From positions 186,001 to 250,000 of the forward strand of contig JANEZZ010001873.1 in the NCBI GenBank assembly GCA_026122225.1: 64,000 nt of DNA. The letters run 5' to 3'. A model generated the notes under the pieces. The model was not told where the DNA came from. It ran no database searches and saw nothing but the letters and a program-made list of their open reading frames with translations. The DNA comes from Heloderma charlesbogerti (taxonomy: Eukaryota > Chordata > Lepidosauria > Squamata > Helodermatidae). The translations under genes were made by a program, and so were the position numbers. This document shows, in pieces, positions 56,901 to 64,000 of this stretch (positions are counted from its first letter, which is position 1; every line of letters begins with the position of its first letter).

Positions 56901-57335
56901 GAGAGAAGAAAGAGAAATAACTTTTCCTAGCAGTCCCAAGAGGGGAACATTGCAATCTTAATTGAAAAAAGGCCATGAGACACAGAGAACGGTCCAAATG
57001 TTGCCAATCGCTGTGGCAGATGAACAGGAAAGGAGCGGCAAGCGGGAGCCATGATCGGAACATGTGCAGGGGCGGGGAGGCTCCCACTTAAAGCTCTGCT
57101 CAGCTGTAGAATGTTCTGAATGACTGTTCTGCAAAGACACATAACCCATTTGTGTGAGTCACAGAGACAACAAAGCAGCATTGATTTGCCATCAAATTTC
57201 ACAGTAAATCATTGCCCTAGCAAACTGCATCTTTTTCTGATTGCCCTAAGCAAGTGCTAATTATTTATTAATCGCCCAAGCATTGGTTTATGCTTGTGCA
57301 ACATCACTAGCAGTAGCACTGTGGCAGTGATGGGT
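53905..57335. mobile_element. Unclassified composite repeat with loosely inverted ends
   Basis: Outer sequences gtaaaccaatgtttgtgcaa (left) and ttggtttatgcttgtgcaac (right) are roughly inverted. Inside, atctgtgaactcacacgtat near 54040 and acccatttgtgtgagtcaca near 57147 form a second inverted pair, and gtctctgtgactcacaca recurs at 54319-54336. A 185-codon minus frame (56530-57087) matches no family I know. It could be a degraded large DNA transposon. It separates DDX60 exon 1 from its promoter candidate and may hide a small 5' exon. Confidence 0.4.
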
Positions 57336-57754
57336 CCCTCCCATTGGCACTAATTTAGGTCTGCCCAGCTCCACATTTCCATGTGAATTTTTTATTTTAA
57401 TTTCTGCAACTGACAATCAGACATTGTAAAATTAACTGGGTTCTTCACAAAACTGACCATTAGCGACTCCATTGCAATGACTTGCCACACTTCATTCCTC
57501 GGCATTATTCTAATTGGTGAGTCACTGTTTTTCCCTTTTCTTCCCCCTGCCCCTCTTCTTTTTTTGCCCCTAGTAAAAAAATACTTCTTCCTCCCACTAG
57601 CAGGAACTGGGACAACAGTGGCACTTGGAATTATGGCTATGTTAATAACATAGCCAGCTACTTTTTCTTTTTTCTTTTTGGATTTCAGACAGGACAACTT
57701 ATATGATTCAACATCTGTTTGCTTATAACTGATAAAGTGGAAGGGAGTGCCACT

Positions 57755-57958
57755 GGAAAAGTTTGTCTCATAGCAATCTATGGGATTGAAGGCAAAAGGA
57801 GAAGGGGACGGCAGAGGATGAGATGGCTAGATAGCATCACCGATGCAATGAATATGAACTTGAGCACACTTCGGGAGAGAGAGGAGGACAGGAAGGCCTG
57901 GCATGCTATGGTCCATGGGGTCACGAAGAGTCGGACATGACTGAACAACAACAAAAGC
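57755..57958 (+). mobile_element. BovB/RTE LINE 3' end fragment
   Basis: The sequence gattgaaggcaaaaggagaa, then cggcagaggatgagatggct, gggtcacgaagagtcggaca and tgactgaacaacaaca is the typical 3' terminus of RTE/BovB elements in reptiles. Confidence 0.85.
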
Positions 57959-57984
57959 AATCTGTGGACCTTTTAAACAAGGCA

Positions 57985-60027
57985 AAGGAGATCGTTACCT
58001 TGTCACGGTGCTGGAGCTTGAGCACCTCAATGACGCCATGAGCTAAACTGTGAAGGGACACCCGAGACGCGAAGGTAATGGCAGAGAGGTCAGACTAACT
58101 ATAATCCCTGGGGAAGGTAATGGCAACAGTATTCTTGCCGTGAAAATTCAGTGGATCAGTACAACCAGAGATATGTCGGTATAGCATCGGAAGATGGGAC
58201 TCCCAGGTCGGAAGATGGTCAGAAAGCTACTGGGGAGGAACAGAGGATAAGTTCAACTAGCCCCAGAAGTGATGGGGCTAGGATGGCTAGCGGCCAACTG
58301 TGCTGGTGGTGAACGACGAATCTGATGTTCTAAAGATCAACACACCATAGGAACCTGGAATGTACGATCTATGAGCCAGGGCAAATTGGATGTGGTTATT
58401 GGGGAGATGTCAAGATTAAATATAGACATATTTAAATTTTTGGGTGTCCGTGAACTGAAATGGGCTGGAATGGGCCACTTCACATCAGATGACCACCAGA
58501 TCTACTACTGTGGACAAGAGGACCAAAGTGGCTAAAGCAGTGCTTGGATACAATCCAAAAAAATGACAGAATGATCTCCATTCGAATTCAGAGTAAGCCA
58601 TTTAACATCAAAGTGATCCAAATATACGCTCCAACCAAAGATGCTGAAGAAGCAGAAATAGATCAGTTCTATGAGGATCTGCAGCACCTACTGGACAATA
58701 TGACAAAAAGAGATGTTAGTTTCATTACAGGAGACTGGAATGCTCAGGTGGGTAGTCAAACGACACCTGGAATTACAGGCAAGCATGGTCTGGGAGAACA
58801 AAATGAAGCGGGACATAGCCTGATAGAATTTTGCCAAGACAACTCATTGTGCATAACAAACACTCTCTTTCAACAACATAGAAGACAACTTTATACATGG
58901 ACTTCACCAGATGGTTGACACCGAAATCAGATTGACTACATCCTTTGTAGCCAAAGGTGGCGGACATCTATACAGTCAGTAAAAACAAAACCTGGAGCTG
59001 ACTGTAGTTCAGATCACGAACTTCTTATTGCACAATTTAGAATCAGACTAAAGAGAATAGGGAAGCCCCACAGAGCAGTCCGATGTGAGCTCACTAATAT
59101 TCCTAATGAATATGCAGCGGAGGTGAAGAGTAGATTTAAGGTACTAGATTTAGTAGATAGGGTCCTGGAAGAACTATGGATAGATGTTCACAACATTGTT
59201 CAGGAGGCAGCAACAAAAAATGTCCCAAAGAAAAAGAAAACCAAGAAGGCAAGATGGCTGTCTGCTGAGACACTGGAAGCAGCCCAAGAAAGAAGGAAAG
59301 CAAAAGGCAACAGTGATAGGGGGAGATATGCCCAATTAAATGCAGAATTCCAGAGGTTAACCAGAAGAGATAAGGAATTATTTTTAAACAAGGAATGCGT
59401 GGAAGCGGAAGAAGATAATAGAATAGGAAGGACAAGAGACCTCTTCCAGAAAATGTGAAACCTCGGAGGTAAATTCCAGGCAAAAATGGGTATGATCAAA
59501 AACAAAGATGGCAAGGACGTAACAGAAGCAGAAGAGATCAAGAAAAGGTGGCAAGAATATACGGAAGATCCGTATAGGAAGGATAATAATATTGGGGATA
59601 GATTTGACAGTGTGGTCAGTTAGAGCCAGACATCCTGAAGAGTGAGGTTGAATGGGCCTTAAGAAGCATTGCTAATAACAAGGCAGCAGGAGATGACGGT
59701 ATCCCAGCTGAACTGTTTAAAATCTTGCAAGATGATGCTGTCAAGGTGATGCATGCCATATGCCAGCAAATTTGGAAAACACAAGAATGGCCATCAGATT
59801 GGAAAAAATCAACTTATATCCCCATACCAAAAAAGGGGAGCACCAAAGAATGTTCAAACTATCGAACAGTGGCACTTATTTCACATGCCAGTAAGGTAAT
59901 GCTCAAGATCTTGCAAGGTAGACTCCAGCAATTCATGGAACGAGAACTGCCAGATCTACAAGCTGGGTTTAGAAAAAGCAGAGGAACTAGAGACCAAAAT
60001 GCCAATATGTGCTGGATAATGGAGAAA
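57985..60027 (+). mobile_element. BovB/RTE LINE, degraded, interrupted by a SINE
   Basis: It begins with an RTE 5' leader (ttaccttgtcacggtgctgg) and cataggaacctggaatgta. Endonuclease remnants follow: IQIYAPTKDAEEAEIDQFYE and SFITGDWNAQVGSQTTPGI (58544-58918). Reverse transcriptase remnants follow: AICQQIWKTQEWPSDWKKS and KECSNYRTVALISHASKVML to LQAGFRKSRGTRDQ (59725-60010). Stops and frameshifts break it, and the polymerase catalytic YADD part is absent. The copy stops at a Sauria SINE. RTE/BovB is known to spread horizontally among vertebrates. Confidence 0.92.
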
Positions 60028-60319
60028 GAGCCTTGTGTGGCGCAGAGTGGTAGGCGGCTGTATAGCAACCAAAGCTCTCCCCACGACCTGAGTTCGATCC
60101 CAGCGGAAGCTGGGTCCCAGGTAGCCGGCTCAGGTCGACTCAGCCTTCCATCCTTCCGAGGTCAGTAAAATGAGGACCCAGCTTGCTGGGGGTAAAGGTA
60201 GCCACGACTGGGGAAGGCAATGGCAAACCACCCCGCTACAGTCTGCCACAAAAACGCTAGGGCAAGCGGCGTCCTAGGGGTCAGCAATGACCCAGTGCTT
60301 GCACAGGAGGAACCTTTTG
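60028..60319 (+). mobile_element. Sauria-type tRNA SINE with BovB-like tail
   Basis: The head gagccttgtgtggcgcagag with A box tggcgcagagtggtaggc and B box gagttcgatccc, the body cggctcaggtcgactcagcc and gaggtcagtaaaatgagga, and the tail ggtcagcaatgacccagtgc then ttgcacaggaggaacc match squamate Sauria SINEs. The tail resembles BovB 3' sequence, as in elements mobilised by BovB. It is inserted in the RTE copy. Confidence 0.92.
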
Positions 60320-60973
60320 TTTCCCCTTCATGGATCACTGCCTTGTTGTGGCGAAGGGGTTTGCGTAACTCAGTGAAGCCATAAGCTATGCCGTGCAGGG
60401 CCACCCAAGACGGACAGGTCGTGGCAGAGAGTTCTGACAAAATACGGTCCACTGGAGAAGGAAATGGCAACCCACTCCAGTATTCTTGCCAAGAAAACCC
60501 CATGGAACGTATCACAAGGCTAAAAGAGATGACGCCGGAAGATGAGCCCCTCAGGTCGGAAGGTGTCCAATATACTACTGGGAAAGGACAGAGGGTATTT
60601 CCAAGTAGCGCCAGAAAGAGTGAAGTGGCTGGGCCAAAGCCGAAAGGACACTCAGCTGTGGATGTGTCTGGTGGTGAAAAGAAAATCCGATGCTGTAAAG
60701 AACAATACTGTTTAGGAACCTGGAATGTCAGATCAATGAATCAAGGTAAGTTGGAGGTGGTCAAACATGAGATTTGCTGATGCTGATGCTAGGGAAAGTG
60801 GAAGGCAAAAGGAAGAGGGGCCGACCAAGGGCAAGATGGATGGATGATATTCTGGAGGTGACGGACTCGAACTTGGGGGAGCTGGAGGTGGCGACGGCCA
60901 ACAGGAAGTTCTGGCGTGGGCCGGTCCATTAAGTCACAAAGAGTTGGAAGCGAATGAACGAATAAACAACAAC
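60320..60973 (+). mobile_element. Internally deleted BovB copy (5' leader joined to 3' end)
   Basis: The 5' leader (ccttcatggatcactgcctt, ggccacccaagacggacagg, aagatgagcccctcaggtcg, ctggaatgtcagatcaatga) passes at about 60779 into the 3' end (agtggaaggcaaaaggaaga, gatattctggaggtgacgga, aatgaacgaataaacaacaa). Nearly the whole ORF is missing, giving a 650-bp short derivative. Confidence 0.88.
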
Positions 60974-60979
60974 ATGGAC

Positions 60980-62029
60980 CTTTTGCACAAAAAGCATCTG
61001 ATCTATCACTATCTCTCACCCCCCTCCATGTGCGGTTCTTCCCCCACCCCCTCAGGAAAAAGCACCCACAGGTGGCTGTAATTGTGAAGTGAGGGCAGAC
61101 AAAGGGTAAAGGGGGCTGTTTAACATATTGCCTGCCAAACCTTTCTCCTACAAGTTGATTTTACTCCTGTAAAGGAAAAAATACAGGCACCTGTATCTTT
61201 TCCACCATAGGTGGGAAAGTAGATTGGGGCAGGGGGTCATTTTGAGTAAACAGATGGCTGGCAAGGAAATGATTAAGCAGCCCATCTCTTCATGCACACC
61301 CTGCCCTTCCAGTCTCCTGCAAATGCCAGAGAATCCAGTCTTGTGCAAATAAAAATAGAGTGCACTTTGGTGTGATGATGTAAGCCGGGGTAAATGGTTG
61401 ATCTGGATTTAATAGCAGATCTCTGGGGATCTGCAGTAGATCAGCAAGGATTTCTGATTCACAATTGCTTAACAATAGCAGCAACACAATGACTCCCCTA
61501 CCCCTAAATTATACTGTTGAAGAATGCTTTGGGTTACCGGGAGTGGAAGGACAGCAAGCTCCATTCAGTTCTGATACTGAAAACGTATTCCCAGAACTAA
61601 AATACTTTAATTCGAAGTCTATGTCTTTTGCACCTGTCTCTGGTTGGTGGATCTCAGTGTTTCAGGAAAAACCAAAGTAGATCCGACAAGGCAGAAGTCT
61701 GCCCAGCCCTGATGTAAGCTATTTATAATTGCCAGAACCTCGCCGTTCCTTCTTCATCTGCCTCTGTAAATTTGGGGTAGGGCGAGGGAGGGGGGAGACA
61801 CAACTGTAGATTATTTTAGATCATTTCTGGAACCTGGAAGGACTTGGGTCTGATCCTAAATGGATCAGGGTATATTAAAAAGATCTGGTGTGTATCCACC
61901 ACCTACCCATTTCTAAGCCTGCTCTCTCACTCTTTTCCAGATTTTTCCTCTAGGCGGCGCCAAGGCTGAAGCCCGCTTAAAAGTCATATCCTCGGGCCTG
62001 AGGTGCCCTATTCTCCATCCCCAAGAAGG
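60980..62029. other. Intergenic, unrecognised
   Basis: No exon or known repeat recognised. Composition rises in GC toward the island. This is where a DDX60 5' untranslated exon could lie, but none can be identified. Confidence 0.5.
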
Positions 62030-62720
62030 GAAGTGTGCGCCTCCCTCTAGTTCTTCTTTCGAGAAGAAAATGCACTCTGCGTGCACTCAGAGGCACAACC
62101 TCCAGTCGTTTATATCGCTACTGTTCAATGTCGCGCCCTAGCACTGGGCTCCAGGCCTTACGCTCTTAACAGGACCTGAAATTAAGCACTGTTGGACACC
62201 CAGCGCTTTTCTTCCTCTTTAATAATCGGCATTCTCCGCAGAGGGTCAAGGGAAGTCCTGACGCGCCTTTTCCGTGCAAGACCCCGGCCGGCAAACGCGC
62301 GCGCGCGCGCACGACTCCCCTCCATGTCGGCCCGTGTTCACTGGGCATCTCTCCTTACCCTTCCCGCCCCACACGCACTGCACCGCTTCCGCCGACGGAG
62401 ATCCGCGCTCGCCTCCTCCCTCGGCGCCGCTCGCCCTTTCTCGGCGACGGAACCCGCACGAGGCAGGGCGACCCCCTTTGAATAAGCGCCGCAAGGCGGA
62501 AGCGCGACCCTCCGCGACTTTGCCGCGCTCCCGATTTTACTTCCGTTCCCTTTTGGCCAGGAGCCAGGCGAGCGGTCTAAGTTTCGTTTCTCGGGACGCA
62601 GCGATTGGGAGCTGTTTCCTCTGTGCGTCGAATGGCGACGGCAGAAACTCCGGTCAAAGGTAACGGCAGCAAGGAAAGCAAAAGCAGAGCAAAGGAGGAA
62701 CGACCGCGCTACGAAACGTA
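62030..62720. promoter_or_regulatory. CpG island, probable bidirectional promoter
   Basis: This is the only strongly GC- and CpG-rich stretch in an otherwise AT-rich window, including a (CG)n-like run near 62298. It holds an ETS-like ACTTCCG at 62540-62546 and an inverted CCAAT box (gattgg) near 62603. It lies directly upstream of the plus-strand ATG at 62632 and about 9 kb upstream of the first traced DDX60 exon. A head-to-head promoter for both genes is inferred from position; no transcription start can be seen. Confidence 0.6.
62579..62592 (-). promoter_or_regulatory. Near-match to an interferon-stimulated response element
   Basis: On the minus strand this reads GAGAAACGAAACTT. A standard ISRE has two GAAA units separated by two bases; here they are separated by one, so this is one base short of consensus. 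DDX60 is interferon-induced in mammals, which makes the position attractive, but a one-base spacing error usually weakens IRF binding. Confidence 0.3.
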
Positions 62721-62753
62721 TGAAGGCAACAGCCTCGTGTTGTCTTCCAACCA
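62632..62753 (+). CDS. First coding exon of an unidentified gene
   Basis: An ATG in the CpG island opens MATAETPVKGNGSKESKSRA, followed by KEERPRYETYEGNSLVLSSN, and runs into a good donor gtatgtgg after 122 bases. The residues are Lys/Glu/Ser-rich, as in many nuclear or cytosolic N-termini. I do not recognise the protein. A second possible donor, gtaacgg, lies only 24 bases after the ATG (AAAG/GTAACG). Translation beyond the donor reads low-complexity sequence, as expected for intron. It is transcribed away from DDX60, so it would be the head-to-head neighbour. No further exon of it was recognised in the remaining 1.2 kb. Confidence 0.5.
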
Positions 62754-63342
62754 CGTATGTGGAGGTGGGGACGGGGAATCAGCTGCACCCCGTGTGCCCA
62801 TCCCCACCTCTGCGCGTTGACTGCATCGGCGGCGCTGTAGGTTCTATCCCACGTGACTGGGGAGCTTGTATTTTGCAGGGTGCCCGACTGGGCATAACAC
62901 TGGTATTCGCAGGCTCTGTGCGCACATGTGGACAAGGCTGTGGGGGTTATGGCATGATCCCTCTCCATGCATTCATTGTACGTAGCTTGGAAGACCGTAT
63001 GAAAAGTGCTAAAGGGGCTGTGGAAAGGATTTTTGATATTTGATCGTGTAATATACTTCTGTATATTGTGCTCTGATGATAGGCTTGGGATGTGTATGTG
63101 TGAATATTTTTCTTACCATGCTTGTATATTAGGGGAAAGGTCTACACGGCTGTAGGGGTGGGGGCGGGGACAGTGGCACGATCCCACTCCCTCTCCATAC
63201 ATTCATTGTACACTGTACACAGTCTTGAAATATGTCAGAAGCAGGAAGACAGCCAGGGGGACAGTTGAATCTTTAGGAATCAAAGACTGCTGAAAACGGT
63301 AGGGAGACTGCAGAGGAATTAAATTAATTCTTTCCTCCAATA
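62754..63342. other. Probable first intron of the plus-strand gene
   Basis: Two similar phrases, ctctccatgcattcattgta at 62961 and ctctccatacattcattgta at 63190, point to a local duplication of about 230 bp. No second exon seen. Confidence 0.4.
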
Positions 63343-63960
63343 GAATCCTAAGAGCTGGAAGGAGCCTTAAAGGTCATCTAGACCACCCCACTGCCAATGC
63401 AGGGAAACTACAGAGTCCCTGAAAGGCAGCCATCCAGCCTCTGTTTGAAAACCTGTAGCAAAAAAAGAGTTCACCACCTTCTGAGACAATCGCTTCCACT
63501 TTCAAACAGATTGTACCATCAGGAAGTTTTTCTTAATATTTCGTTTAAAAATATCTTTCTTGTCATATGAATTTGTTGGTTTAGATCCTACCCTCTAGGC
63601 AGGGGTGGGCAATATGTGGCTCTCCAGATGTTTTGGTTTACAGCTTCTATCAGCCCTAGCCATAATACCTAAGGGTGAAAGATTATGGGAGTTTGAGGCC
63701 AAAACATCTAGAGGGCCACAAGTTGCCCATTGTTGCAGAGCAACAGAAAAATTTGCTCCATCATCTGTTTGACAGCCTTCAGGTATTTGAAGATGGCTAC
63801 CATATTGCATCTTAATTATCTCTTCTCTACGCTAAACATACCGACTTCTTTCAACCTTTCTTTCTTCAGAGGACTTGATCTCCGGACCCCTCGCCATCTT
63901 TGTTGCTTCCCAAATCCCAGACATGATCCAGTTTGTTCATGTTCTTCTTAAACGGCAGTG
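63343..63960 (-). mobile_element. CR1-type LINE 3' region, antisense, split by a MITE
   Basis: The plus strand reads ccttaaaggtcatctagacc, then gcagccatccagcctctgtt, aggaagtttttcttaatatt, gtatttgaagatggctacca and cgctaaacataccgacttct, a familiar reverse-oriented CR1 UTR. The stretch 63601-63740 is a palindromic insert. Confidence 0.8.
63601..63740. mobile_element. Palindromic MITE (cctccagatg family) inside CR1
   Basis: Left ggggtgggcaatatgtggct and right gggccacaagttgcccat are inverted; ctccagatgttttgg and ccaaaacatctagag are the inner arms. It breaks the CR1 copy between ccctct and gagcaacagaaaa. Confidence 0.8.
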
Positions 63961-64000
63961 CCTATTTATTGCTTTATTGAGAAAGATACTCATGCCTGAG

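Noticed and set aside
56530..57087. 185-codon minus-strand open frame
   Set aside because: No recognisable domain; lies in a composite repeat and overlaps shorter frames on both strands. Kept only as a clue to the unclassified element.
60028..60100. Functional tRNA gene
   Set aside because: A and B boxes are present but the sequence continues as a Sauria SINE and no full cloverleaf can be folded.
62246..62754. Minus-strand frames in the CpG island as DDX60 exon 1
   Set aside because: Arg/Gly/Ala-rich frames are expected by chance in CpG-rich DNA, and no donor joins any of them convincingly to the exon at 53599-53763.

Overview
This window is vertebrate nuclear DNA, most likely from a squamate reptile (lizard or snake). 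It carries a many-exon interferon-type helicase gene with canonical GT-AG introns. The introns are full of BovB/RTE, CR1 and L2 LINE pieces, a Sauria-type tRNA SINE whose tail resembles BovB, a second lizard-type tRNA SINE and many short palindromic DNA transposons. BovB together with Sauria SINE is the typical squamate signature. I cannot name the species. There are no bacterial genes, operons or CRISPR arrays.

The main gene is DDX60 (or DDX60-like) on the minus strand. I traced 30 consecutive coding exons by hand from 53763 down to 1409. Every junction has AG/GT borders and every phase joins, giving 1462 uninterrupted codons. The reading runs from the N-terminal DDX60 region through helicase motifs I (TSSGKT), II (DEVH, split across an intron), III (SAT), the V-like segment [13 protein letters not shown] and VI ([10 protein letters not shown]), then leaves the window on the left. 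The last C-terminal exons lie outside. The first traced exon begins in mid-codon, so at least one more upstream exon probably exists unless translation starts at an internal Met.

At the right end, about 62.0-62.7 kb is a CpG island. A plus-strand first coding exon of an unidentified gene starts at 62632. The island is the best candidate for a divergent promoter that also serves DDX60. A near-match to an interferon-stimulated response element lies just upstream of the plus-strand ATG.

The introns and the 53.8-62 kb interval are mostly mobile elements. Most notable are: an L1-type insertion at 9701-11760 that carries only ORF1 and no ORF2, with 17-bp target duplications, nested in a palindromic DNA transposon; a set of TAGGGATG-ended hAT-like MITEs with 8-bp target duplications, one inserted inside another (38064-38612 within 37787-39084); a solo Gypsy-like LTR with a 5-bp duplication (47523-48161); and a BovB/RTE block (57.75-60.97 kb) interrupted by a Sauria SINE. 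No clearly new gene system was found. The most unusual items are the ORF1-only L1 element, the nested hAT-like pair and the N-terminal extension of DDX60.
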